Below are positions 45,422-56,795 of a stretch of DNA of 64,000 nucleotides, one piece after another (position 1 is the stretch's first letter; the number at the start of each line of letters is the position of its first letter). This stretch comes from Platerodrilus igneus (taxonomy: Eukaryota > Arthropoda > Insecta > Coleoptera > Lycidae): contig JARFIW010000942.1 of NCBI GenBank assembly GCA_036346225.1, positions 2,191,001-2,255,000 on the forward strand, written 5' to 3'. The translations under genes were made by a program, and so were the position numbers. Under the pieces are notes generated by a model. The model had not been told where the DNA came from and did no database searches. It was given only the letters and a program-made list of their open reading frames with translations.

Positions 45422-46741
45422 ATGAACGTATCACATTTAAAATCGCTGGAATTGATCTACGAGCTGGAGTGCAGAAGTATCATAGCTGCGACCAATCAGA
45501 ATGATAGGCGATCTCAACTTAGGGCTGTTTTGTCACAGGAAACCAAAGGCGTGGCTATCTTAAAGAACCCTGTTGGCGATTGGCCACTCAACGTATCAGA
45601 AATTAAATTATCTTTAGATGATATATCGGGTATAATAAACAAAACAGATCCTGCGGCTACTAATATCGAATTAGGGAGATTGACTTCAAGAATAACTCAC
45701 GTCAAACAGCGAGTTGATTCATTATCTTTATATAACGATGACCAAGTGACTCAAGCTAAACAAAGTTTGTTGTCCGAGGTGTTATTGCTTGAAGGAATTC
45801 TTTTAGAAAGACTTAATCCTAACACAGACGTAGATATATCGTTACCTTTTTCAAATCTTGCGCTTGTCGAACCTAAACCATTAGGAAAACCTATACCTGT
45901 ATACAAATGGGGTCTCACCTTTGAAGGGTTTGATTCGAAGGTTTCTTTATCATCCTTTCTTGACCGGATTAACGATTTTAAAATTTCTCGCGGTGTACCG
46001 ACCAGGACCTATTTATCTCAGCTGGTGATTTGTTCGCAGGCTCAGCATTAATATGGTATAGAAACATACGACACCAAATTTCTACCTGGAATGAGTTAGT
46101 TGCCTGTTTAAAACGAGACTTCCTACCTTATGGCTACATTAACGATCTTTGGAACGAAATTGTAACCGAACTCAAGGTCCCGACGAAAATGTTGTGTCTT
46201 TTATTATCTCATTAGAAGCTTTATATAGCAGACTCGACAAAAAACCTTCCGAATCCGAAATTATCGATCAATTACTTAGAAATTTGAACCCCTATTTCTC
46301 AGAACGTTTGGCATTACAGACCATATCTTCACTAGCTCATTTTAAAGACCTATGTCGTCTCTTCAAGAAGTGAGGTCAAGGATTGACAAATATCGACCAC
46401 CACCCGAGAAATTATCTGGTCTTCTCGAACCTGATCTAGCTTGCCAAGTTCGACCTTCCCGTAAAGTATCTACACTTAACGTTCCTCCTACCGTAACTAA
46501 TAACGCACTTACCTGTTGGAACTGCAAGCGAAGTGGACATAACTATACTGTCTGCACTTACCCTAGAAATATTTTTGTTATGGTTGTGGTCGCTCAAATA
46601 TCTACAAATCTAACTGCACCAACTGTAATCCTAACGTATCGGGAAACTCCCGTCGAGATATTTCAAATCAGGGTGTGAATATCTCAAGAAACCAAAATCG
46701 CCCTCAACACCAATCATTCAACGGACACAGACGCCAATAAA
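45422..46741 (+). pseudogene. Gypsy gag
   Basis: ATG at 45422 begins MNVSHLKSLELIYELECR. The first 210 codons are open; then frameshifts at about 46050, 46200, 46365 and 46585 carry the reading through the retrotransposon gag core (FEGFDSKVSLSSFLDRI, SALIWYRNIRHQISTWNEL, FIISLEALYSRLDKKPSESE) to a CCHC knuckle (CWNCKRSGHNYTVC, about 46514) and a second Cys-rich motif (CYGCGRSNIY) and a stop near 46741. The ATG is chosen over upstream non-ATG starts because a related copy (6370, minus) begins at the same Met. The frame change between the two Cys motifs is shared with the copy at 1-480. Confidence 0.9.
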
Positions 46742-46924
46742 TTTAAATTATAAAACCACTTCTAACGTTGTACCGTCATTAAATTTATCTAATAATAATA
46801 CCGCTACTATTAATGTACAAAATACCTTACCTTCATTAGAGGAATTATGCTACACTACTCCAGCCGAGTGGTCTAAGTGGTTACAAACCGTCAATTCCTT
46901 TATCATAAAAGACTACCGCTGTTT

Positions 46925-49900
46925 CACAACTTGTTAAAAACCCTTCGATAACCGTCCACACTTATCTATCTCAATTGGTTCCTTAAATGTAATTGCTTTA
47001 CTGGATACAGGTTCTTCATGTTCTCTTATAAATAACGAAGGTTTACATCAATTATCTCAACAAAATATCAAAATTCAAATTATTCCTGAAAAACTTCCAT
47101 AAATTTAGCTGACGATAATCAAATACATGTAACCGGTTCCCTTAAGTTAAAAATTCGTGTAGAGTCTCTTGAACGTGATGTTTTATTTTTGATTGTCCCT
47201 GCATTAGCGTATCCTTTTCTACTGGGCGTTGATTTCTGTAAACTTTTAATCTGTCACTTTACTTTCAGGATTTTTCATGGCAAACCTCTATTAAAACGAA
47301 CTCCTGTGCATCTACAGGAATATCTAACAAAATCTCTTACTGACTCCCAAGATGTAACTCTTAACGCTACAATCGACAAATTTCGCAAACTTAATACCTC
47401 TGAACTTGGTTGTGTTACAACGGCAACACACGTTATCTCCACAGGTGATGCCCTTCCTTTAAGCAACGTCAATATCCCTTATCGCCTGCCTTACAAAAGC
47501 ATTTACATGCGGAAATAGACAAAATGTTAGTATCTGGTGTTATCTCTCCTTCAAATTCACCGTGGACCTCTCCCGTATTGCTAGTTCGGAAAAGAATGAC
47601 GAATGGCGTGTTTGTTTTGATGGCAGGAAGCTAAATTCTGTTACTGTTCCAGACGCTTATCCTTTACCCAGAACTGACTCAATTTTGAGCAGGCTTCAGA
47701 ACGCAAAATTTATCTCATCTATCGACCTAAGACAAGCTTTTTATCAGATACCTCTTGACTTATCTTCTCGTCAAAAACTGCTTTTTGTGTCCCAGGCCGA
47801 GGTCTTTTCGAATATAATTTTTTGCCATTTGGTCTCTGTAACGCTCCACAAACTTTACAACGTACTATGGATCAAACGTTAGGTCCTATCTTACATCAAG
47901 AACGTGCCTTTGTATTTTTAGATGATATCTTAGTTATCTCAAGTTCTTTCGATGAACATATCGCCACATTAGATGAAGTTGCTGAACGTTTAAATGCAGC
48001 AGGTTTTAAGATAAACTGGGAAAAGTCTCAATTTTGTCGTTCATCCCTTACATTTCTTGGTTTTATTGTCGATGGGACAGGCTTACGAGCCGATCCTGCT
48101 AAAGTTGATGCTATTACTAAATTTAAAACACCAAAACTGTTACCGAAATCAAACGTTTGATAGGAATGATTAGCTACTATCGCATTTTCTACCTAACCTT
48201 TCAACTATATCTGCACCCATTACCGCTTTAATTAAAAATAAAAGAAATCCCAAACTATCGAGTGGAATTTAGAATCCCAACAGGCTTTCGAACAAATTAA
48301 AACACTAATCACTTCAGCACCTATCTTAATCTCTCCAAATTTCGATGATAAGTTTTATATACAAACCGATGCCTCACTTACTGGGTTAGGTGCAATGTTG
48401 TTCCAGGTAAACAATGGTTTAGAACATCCAATCGCTTATGCGAGCCGTGCCTTAACTTCTGCCGAACAAAAATACTCTGCTACCGAACGAGAACTATTGG
48501 GTGTTATCTTTGGCATCGAGAAATTTAGAGGATATGTCGAAGGTACACACTTTACCGTAATCACTGATTGTGCAGCACTCACTTGGCTTAATAACTTGAA
48601 ACAACCCGCAGGTCGTTTGGCAAGATGGAACTTGCGTATATCTCAATTTACTTTTGACGTTAGGCATAGGCCTGGCAAATTAAATATCGTACCTGATGCG
48701 TTATCTCGAGATGTAGTTTCTCTGAACCTTCCAAATTTAATTCTGGATACCTGGTACCTCAATATGATTAGAAAAGTTTCCGATAATCCCGACAAATTTC
48801 CTACCTTTCGAGTAACTAATAATAGACTGTATAAATTTGTATCCTCGTCCCCACATAAAATATCGAATATACCTGAATGGAAACTCGTTGTGCCCACTGC
48901 AAATCGCAGTGAGGTGCTCAAATTATGTCACGACGATCCCTTAGCTGCACACCTTGGTGTTACAAAACTCTCGCGAAAATATCTGAATTGTATTACTGGC
49001 CCACACTTAAGCAATCTGTTTGTCGCTACATTAAAAGCTGCAAAATTTGTGGTTCTCATAAGAGTTCACAAGACGCTCGCCCTGGTTTAATGGGTAACTT
49101 TAAGCGTGTATCTTATCCCTTTCAATTAATATCGCTTGACTTATTAGGACCTCTCCTCGATCGAGAAGAGGTAATCAATATCTTTAGTTGTTACCGATTG
49201 GTTTTCTAAATTTGTTATGGTGCAACCCTTACGTAAAGCTACCTCCGCTGCAATAATTAAATTCCTAGAACAGAATGTCTTTCTTATCTTTGGTGTCCCC
49301 AGATTATTCTTTGTGACAATGGTGCACAATTTATCTCTAAAGATTTTCAGAATTTCGTTAAAAGTTACAAAGTACAAAAATTTGGTTTAACGCAAAATAT
49401 CACCCCAAGTAAACCCTACCGAGAGAGTAAATCGAGTGTTAATTACCGCTATCTCGTCTTATATTGATTCAGACCATACTACATGGGATGAACATATCTT
49501 TGAAATTGCTCAAGCTTTGCGTACATCTAAACACGAAGCAACCCAATTCACTCCGTCTTTTCTTGTTTTTGGAAGATATACCCCAATCGATGGGAGTTAC
49601 TATGGTTTAGTGCCTGACGATACTAACGTAATTGAATTTGACGATAAAGTACGTTGGGACAAGGACCAACAGTCACTACCTTCTATCTTTAACGACGTTA
49701 GAAAAATTTGTTAAAAGCTTACGAAAAGAGTAAGGACCATTATAACTTCATGTAGCGAAATATTTCCTTTGCCTTGGGCGAACAAGTTTGGAAAAGAACT
49801 ATGTCTTATCGGATGCATCTAAGAAATTTTCTTCAAAATTGGCCCCTAAATTCATTCTTTGTAAAGTCACACGTGTTATTAGTCCCCTTATCTACGAACT

Positions 49901-50162
49901 TCAGGATACTGAAGGAAAACGCCAAGGCAGGTGGCATATTAAAGACCTTAAGCCATTCTCTGCGACCCAAATGCTAATTAAGTTTTTCATGCCCCATTCT
50001 CCTCACGATTTACCTAATATTTTTTGTTCTCACCCTCAATTAGTATCTTTAATTACTTATTCCTTCTCTCATATAGTATATAATTTCTTACACGTTAACT
50101 TTACTTACCTTAATTTAGCTATCTTTTTCTTCTGGTTGACTTTTCCTTCACCATACCGTTAG
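46925..50162 (+). pseudogene. Gypsy pol: protease, RT, RNase H, integrase
   Basis: Separate from gag after its stop. Domains: protease ALLDTGSSCSLI (47000); RT with WRVCFDGRKLNSVTVPDAYP, SSIDLRQAFYQIPLD (47720), LPFGLCNAPQTLQR and FVFLDDILVIS (catalytic Asp pair 47921-47926); RNase H with IQTDASLTGLGAMLF, ATERELLGVIFGIEKF and VITDCAALTWL; integrase with a zinc domain (HLGVTK, CKICGSHK), LISLDLLGPL, a degraded second Asp region, and a TERVNRVLITAISSY Glu block; a C-terminal domain KVTRVISPLIYEL and GRWHIKDLKPF. The last 45 residues (to 50162) are strongly hydrophobic. About a dozen frameshifts, although every domain is recognisable and the LTRs are nearly identical. Confidence 0.93.
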
Positions 50163-51039
50163 ATATATATCACTTCATCCTCTACACCCCCCCAATATAG
50201 CTCTATCGTTTCATTTAATTAACCCTTGAAATTTTCCTACTACATATTGTTCGGTCTTTAGTATTTCTCTTATATGGTTTAATTGTATGGTAATTGTCGT
50301 AACTTTGGTTGAAATAACCCATTGAATTTTTATGACTGGTTTTAGCTGATGTTGAGTGAATGCTTTCTTCTTTGGGCTCACATAGGACACGCGCGATCTA
50401 TGCCATTGAAAGAAATAGTTCATATTCGCAGTTGCAAGAACTAGGATTATCTATTCCGTGTGTTTTTCCTCTGAATTATTGCAATCGCCCACATTATACT
50501 ACATCATTATACTACAACATTATTCCTTCCTTTTCTACTAAATCTACATAACTTATAAACTTTTTTTCGTTATTTTTTATTGAACTTTGTGGTGAGACGC
50601 TATCGCTTCTTATTGTTATCTTATTAAATTCTCGGTTGTTTTAGCATATGGGGACAGTGTATCTGTATTTAACTGCTTATAATTGGGCATTTTTGTGTGT
50701 TTAGGGTGCTACCGTTTTAAAAAACTACCTTAAAACAGTTGTTTTTGTGTGTTTGTATCTGTAATGATACTTGTAAGTTGTTGTGTCAACTTTTGTCTGA
50801 TTTTCTTATCGTAGTCGAAGCACTCGTTAGGAAAATTATCGTACTAGTTCTCTTAGGAGTCTAGTGAATTTTAAAAATGTGTATATCTTATCTTGTCGGA
50901 TTAATATCGCAGGTGGTCGCTCAGACCACGCTGTGTTTTATAGGGTCAATCCCATTTAAACGGCTCTACTGGAGCCACTTTTTGTTGTTATCATTGTCTT
51001 GGGTAATAACTAGGCCAATATCTTTGTCTTCTTTATTAT
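50163..51039 (+). other. Gypsy 3' noncoding region
   Basis: No env-like frame longer than about 65 codons. AT-rich. It belongs to the Gypsy element because it lies between pol and the 3' LTR. Confidence 0.5.
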
Positions 51040-51430
51040 CTTCGATAATACCTTTAGGTTTAATATCGTTATCTTATTGATTACCTTTGGTAATAACCTT
51101 AGTTTAGTATCGTTATCTTACCGATTACCGTTAGTAATAACTTTGGTTTAATTTATCGTTATCTTACCGACTACCGTTAGGAATAACTTCGAGTTATGTC
51201 GCGTTATCTTACCGGTTATCTTGAGCAATAACTTCTGTTTAAATTCATGTTACCTACTATCTCTTATAATCACTTTAACTTAATATCGTGTTAACTTATC
51301 GAGTATCTCAAATAATAACTAAAGCTTAATACCGTTATCTTATTCATTACCTTTGAGGATAACAACTTAAGCTTAATATCTTTACCTTATCTATTATCTT
51401 TAACATCAATTTGAGATCTTATCTTATCTT
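51040..51430 (+). repeat. Degenerate tandem array, about 44-bp unit, in Gypsy 3' region
   Basis: Eight to nine units of the form ATCGTTATCTTACCGATTAC followed by CGTTAGTAATAACTTTGGTT. Each pairs GTTAT with ATAAC and can fold into a small hairpin. Divergence rises toward the 3' end. Confidence 0.8.
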
Positions 51431-51539
51431 TTATCGTCCTAACGTGTGGTATATATGACCAGACGTGGGAATTATCTTTCTGAAATTTAAGTGAAAAAGC
51501 TAACCCGATTTAGAAATGTAATTTGTCAGGTTAGCATAT

Positions 51540-51960
51540 AAGGATTTAGTAGGCGGTACTTTTGGTAAATTTGTGGATTCACAACTGTGTCATGGACAAG
51601 TTAAATGTGCATCGGAAGAAACCAAAGTACCAGAAACAAAATTTGCCAGAGTGCAAGGTGACGCACTCTCATGAACATTTTTTAAATTTGGGCACTTCTT
51701 GCCAAAAAAGAAGAATAGTTTGATGCAACACTCATGTGTGTTTGCATATAAGAACTTTATGTTAGCTTTAGTTAGATAAGTTTAGATAGGTTTAGATAGG
51801 TTAGGCGACTTGTCGCACCCGTGTTAGTTTAAGCAGTGTTTCATGCTCCCCGACAAATTTGTGCTGTCGGTAAGTAGTGTAGTCAAAGACTATCGGGCTA
51901 CCTATTCCGTTTCCTGGTACTTCGGTAGACGTGTTATCGGTCGAAAAACCAGGTGGCGCC
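51540..51960 (+). repeat. Gypsy 3' noncoding segment shared with 1270-1670
   Basis: Homologous to the relic at the left end of the window, showing that both come from one Gypsy family. Includes a GTTTAGATAG triplet at 51777-51803. Confidence 0.75.
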
Positions 51961-52088
51961 TTATATAAACATTTTGTAGGTTTTAAGTTAGGGTTTATGT
52001 AGGGTAGTAAGGACTTAGATTTTAAGCTGTTACTGTGCTAACAGACTTTTTCTTTTTTAAGTTTTTTCTTTTGTGGCTTTGTCGCGAT

Positions 52089-52773
52089 TGTTACGTGCAA
52101 ACTGAATTTGCACTTTAACATTTTATGTTAAGTAGTTTTTAATGTGCGGAAGCTTCCGCCATAATTTTAAATACGCAAGACGCGCGAACATTTTAAATGA
52201 ACTGGGCGGGGCTTCCGGTACGTCACAATAGTGCAATTGGCAAGTGTGAATTATCCCCATAGGGGTAAGGCAATGCTACAAAGAGTAGGGAGTTCCGCGG
52301 TTCTCGCCGGAAACGTGGCTTTTTACGCCGAACTTTGAAGTGAACAGTCGTGCCGGGTGTCGTGTTATCTTATTATGTAGATTTCCTTATCTTGAGTATC
52401 TTTCCTTAATTCCCTATTCCCGTCTTCCACTGCATATAGGAACGAAGATGACCCTGGACCATGACCCCGAGATAATTTGGATGTCCAACTCTACCAGCAG
52501 CGATGCCGAGGTTGCCGTGGCGGATTTCCTGCCGGTTAGCTGATCCTTTACGTGAGTAGATTATCTAATTTTTATTGTTTAAATTTTATGTACCTTCTCT
52601 TAATTATGGCGCAATATAAATTATCAGTGACGTCATGTGTATCTTATGAACTTTGGTAATTGTATTACCGGCTTTTAAGAGCCATCTATCGCCATTTCAA
52701 TGTACCAGAATCTAAGCGTAACATTTTGTTAACTGCATTACCGACCAGGTAAAACTGTAAACGAAGTGTAGCA
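52089..52773 (+). repeat. Gypsy 3' LTR
   Basis: 685 bp copy of 44093-44779. The preceding bases (CTTTGTCGCGAT) do not form an obvious polypurine tract, which is odd for a copy with such well-matched LTRs. Followed by ATAT (52774-52777). Confidence 0.95.
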
Positions 52774-54267
52774 ATATTTCAAAACGTTCCGTTCTTTCAT
52801 ATATGGCTAAAATTTTCGACCCTCTCGGCTGGTTGACTCTGGTGGTGTTCTTAATAAAAGATTTTTTACAACAATTATGGTTACAACGTTTAGGTTGGGA
52901 CGACACGCCGGACACCGACTGGTGTTTGAAGTGGGAGAAAATTTGTTCCCGCCTTACTGAATTATCAAATTTGAAAATTCTTCGCTGTTTGTTTTTAGAC
53001 TCGGGACAGTACCGACTTTTAGGGTTTTGCGATGCCAGTGAGAAGGGTTATGCTGCATGTGTTTTTCTACATGGCACGACTTCAGATAACACGAATTGCC
53101 ATCTCCTACAAGGTAAAAGTAAAATTTCACCCTTAAAATTTCTCTCAATGCCCCGTATGGAATTATTAGGTGCTGTTTTGTTATCTCGTCTAGTATATTC
53201 TATAATCTCTAAAAAAATTTCCTTATCCCTTGAAGGAAATAAAATTATTCACCGATTCTCAAGTGGTACTAGCGTGGATTAACACTCCTTCTTATTTATT
53301 AAAAACATTTGTTGCCAACCGCGTGGAAATTATTTTAGAATACACTGCCATTCAACAGTGGTACCATATTTCTGGTGAAAACAAACCCGCCGAAATGGCT
53401 TCTCGTGGTCTTATTGCGCACCAGTTGATTGACAACGATATCTGGTGGCATGGCCCATCTAACTGCAGCGATCTAATTACGGCTTCCAGGAATTTGGAAA
53501 CTCCCCCTTCTTTAGAAATTCTTCCAGAAATAAAATCTCCCCCTAATATATTAGTTGCTTCTACACAAAAAAGTTGCACTCAATTTTTTGATAAATTTTC
53601 TTCTCTCACCCTTCTTCAGCGTACTGTGGCATATGTAAACCGTTTTATTTACAATTGCAAGAACTCTGATAAAAATTATCAGGCTCTCTTTCTTCTGATG
53701 AATTACATATCTCATTGATAACTATCATAAGAGTTACGCAACAGCAGTTCTATCAAGAAATAAATCAACTAAATTTAAACAAGGGTTGTTCTAAACAACT
53801 CCAAAAATTGTCCCCTTTATTGATTCGCTAGGTCTTGTTAGGGTGGGCGGACGTTTGCGTCACTCCCTGTTGTCTTATGATAACAGACATCTCTTTCTAT
53901 TACCGAAACAAGCCACTTTATCGCGATTATTGTGTGATAATTATCACCTTTATCTATGCATTCAGGTGCATTCATGACGCAATCACTTATTCAGCGAAAA
54001 TTCTGGATTATTGGAATACGTTCCTTAGTTCGTCAGAGGATCCATAAATGCGTTGTTTGTTCGCGCTTCCGTGCGACAACTGCTCAACCGTTCATGGCCG
54101 ATTTACCCCTTTCCGTGTTCAACTGTCCAGAACATTTACTCATGTGGGAGTAGATTTCGCCGGCCCATTTATGATCAAGTCTTCTAATCGTCGCATCTGT
54201 AAAAACCGCTGCAGGTTTATTTACGCATCCAATAAGTAAGCTTCTCATCCTCCCTTTGAACGAATAA
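52774..54267 (+). pseudogene. BEL/Pao RT end, RNase H and truncated integrase
   Basis: Continuation of the BEL pol after the Gypsy insertion. 52803-53282 begins AKIFDPLGWLTLVVFLIKDF (RT thumb) and has the RNase H motifs LLGFCDASEKGYAACVFL and MPRMELLGAVLLSRLV; 53230-53718 continues with LFTDSQVVLAWI and ENKPAEMASRG. After frame breaks the integrase zinc domain follows (FWIIGIRSLVRQRIHKCVVC, about 54000) and the first catalytic Asp (VGVDFAGPF, about 54150). The frame then jumps to FTHPISKLLILPLNE and stop at 54267, which resembles the normal BEL polyprotein C-terminus. The rest of the integrase core, with the second Asp and the Glu, is missing, so this copy has an internal deletion. Confidence 0.93.
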
Positions 54268-54441
54268 ATATTATTTTGGTTATTTTCTCTCTTATTTATG
54301 TTCCGTTTAATTTTAAAAATTTTAAGGTTGTATTAAAGTTTTGTTTTGATTTGCCTAGCAACCTCAACATTTCTAGGGTGTATTTTTAAATGATTTATTT
54401 TATTTTGGTATAAAACTTATTCAGTTTTAGATGGGCGGTTA

Positions 54442-54835
54442 TGTTTACGCCTTGCCTAATATAAAATAAAAGCATGCTCCTCTTATCTCTCGACTACGAT
54501 TTGTTATTCGCGCATCGCCAAGGTGAGCGCTGGTTACAACAATGAGATAAGTCAGTCGACACAGCTCTCTCTTAGAACACAGTCCATTATTTAAATGTCA
54601 CACTCGCGCCGGTTTGTCGGCATTAATCATTAATTAGTTAATTAATTAAATAACAACGTGGGTACCTCTATTCCTTTCCTTCATCACCCTCCTACCTAAC
54701 CAATTATGTATTTAGTGGTGAGTGTAAAGTGATAATTGAACACGGGGTAAGTTTTTTTATGCAACCACATTTATTACACATTTTATTACGCATTTTTTGT
54801 TATTGTGAACCAGCCGCTCCGCTTAGGCATGAACA
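54442..54835 (+). repeat. BEL/Pao 3' LTR
   Basis: 394 bp copy of 40601-40983, 11 bp longer because of an ATCATTAATTA-type indel. Followed by the 5-bp target duplication GCAGG at 54836-54840. Confidence 0.95.
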
Positions 54836-54889
54836 GCAGGATAAGTAGCACTCTATGTCGAGTTGTTTTCTTTAGAAATTATACCGTAT

Positions 54890-56600
54890 GCCCCACTTAC
54901 CTACTAGGAATGTATGAAAGTTTATGGTTTGGGTGTCCATTTGATTGAACAACTAGATTAGAGTATAGGACAAGGGTCGGGTATCATGGGTAGTTGTTCG
55001 AGGGGAACTTTAGATTTTTGTAATGGTTTAAGTTTTGTTACCTTGGCTCATAAACCAATAATATCACCGAGGATATCACAAATCACTGTTTTGACAATTT
55101 AACTGACACCCATCATCCTGAAACTGCTTTTCGTGTATTACCACACATTATTATAACGTGCAGACCTATTGAATTTCTGATATTGGTCGTTTCTGGCTCT
55201 GATGCTTCTTGTATCAATGAAGGGGATTTCGAGAGGTTATCCGATACATATCATATGCCAATGCTACCGGTGGGTACATTTAACAGGTGCCATGATGCAG
55301 CATTGTTCTCATCAGTTTCAATGCTGGATGGAATTTCAAATTTATAACAAATCGCTGAAATTTTATCATTCTTTTCTTGCCGTAGAAGGGTTATTTTGAC
55401 TAGTTCTTTTGGGTATCGATTGGATATATACAGTTGCCATTTATGTTCGGGATCATGTTTCATAACTGAGAATCCTTACCCTATAGATAATTTATATTTA
55501 CTTATGAGATTTGAATTTGGCGGCGATACATATTGGGAAATGCGCAGAGTGGTAAACCAATGAGAAAAAAGGAGGTCAAGAAGATGGCCGATCATGATGA
55601 TGGCTGATATTATGTTAATGCTGTTTATTACGGTTTATGTTAAAATTATTTAATAATAAAGTTATGTTTCTTCACATGTTTTTGTTGATTCCAATTTCGC
55701 TTTAACCCTGGGTGCTCTCTACAACCCTAATGTCTACCTTGTGTGATTCCAACTTCAGGACAGTGGAAGGTCAATTGTAATATAATTAATCTCAAATATT
55801 AGTTTAGGGTTCCATAGTATGACATCATTTTCATTGCAGTTGCGATTTTGATTTGTCATCGAGTATAACTCGTGTTGATTGGGCAGTTTATGTTTGTAGT
55901 TATCTTTGCAGAATATTTATGTTCTGTTTTCTTAGTTTTGTCTTAGCAAATTGGGTTGCACCTGCTATACCCACTGGTTGTATTCACAGGTTTATGTATG
56001 GGACTGATACTGGTCATCTGTAGGTTGCACGGGTTTTGAATACTTTTGAAGGGTTGATCGATGGAATGGCATTTACTTTCATCCTTTCTGTAGAAGTTTC
56101 TGATTTCATTACAAGGCTTCCTTTGCATTTTTTTTTTTAATTGGTAATGACCTACAGCATTAGAATTTCAAGTTGATTTTATGTAAACCTAAAGCCGTGT
56201 TGATTGGATACAAGTGCATTTTTATGTTCAACTAAACTATTAGACAAATCAGGTGTAGAGTATCCATGCCTCCTTTGTTTGTTCTTTTCTGTCAAAGAAC
56301 GATTAAGATGAGGTATCCTAGTGCCTTTTGCAGTTTGTTCATTTATTCCATTACTTTAACCTATTACCACTATTGACAGTTAGTGAAATGTATGGTAGCT
56401 ATCATGCTAACTCTCGGTTATTTCATTATAAGGGGATCTGGTTACAATAGAACCTGGTATTTCAATGGTTTCTGATATCCTCATGCTTTCGGGTACCTTT
56501 GTTGTGTCCAGTATATTTGTAGGGGAGTCCCTGTTACATGTATCTTGGTTTGTCTTAATGTTAGGGGTGTAGTAATTTATTTTTATGTAATGGGATGTTG
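54890..56600 (-). other. Possible degraded coding region, unassigned
   Basis: The minus strand reads as long broken frames with protein-like composition: PNIKTNQDTCNRDSPTNILD and LNRSLTEKNKQRRHGYSTPD (56560-56250), MQRKPCNEIRNFYRKDESKC (56128), and WQLYISNRYPKELVKITLLR, SSIETDENNAASWHLLN, SEPETTNIRNSIG (55440-55150). I recognise no family. Before the BEL insertion the same strand continued at 40595 downward, where NESEQKNQSENHKSWTENLN can be read. It may be the relic of a transposon or a host gene; several stops are present. Confidence 0.3.
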
Positions 56601-56665
56601 AAGAAGATGTCGAACCTCGTGGCTCTCATTTGAAACTTCTTCAAAGGGCGAATGCAGTTATTCGT

Positions 56666-56795
56666 ACTATTTCTTTTAAATAAAATTAAATAAAAACCCT
56701 TAACCACAAAAAAATTTTTTGTGGTTAAGGGTTTTTAGTTAATTTTATTTAAATCGTGCCACAGTGTTCCTATAGATTATTAACTATTTCTTTTA
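56666..56795. mobile_element. 104-bp foldback insertion with 13-bp target duplication
   Basis: ACTATTTCTTTTA occurs at 56666-56678 and again at 56783-56795. Between them is a 104-bp insert whose left three quarters is a near-perfect palindrome (AAAACCCTTAACCACAAAAA against its complement, centre about 56714). The inverted paralogue at 62661-62625 has one copy of the 13-mer and no insert, which is the empty site. Confidence 0.85.

Noticed and set aside
47275..47472. Minus-strand frames across the Gypsy and BEL pol regions (also 41340-41672, 42861-43169, 48643-48921)
   Set aside because: All are antisense to well-supported plus-strand pol domains.
50163..51080. env gene in the Gypsy element
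   Set aside because: No frame longer than about 70 codons, no signal peptide/furin/fusion layout; only hydrophobic chance frames.
56690..56740. Telomere-type CCCTTA repeats
   Set aside because: Only one CCCTTAACC per arm of a palindrome; not tandem and not the insect TTAGG type.
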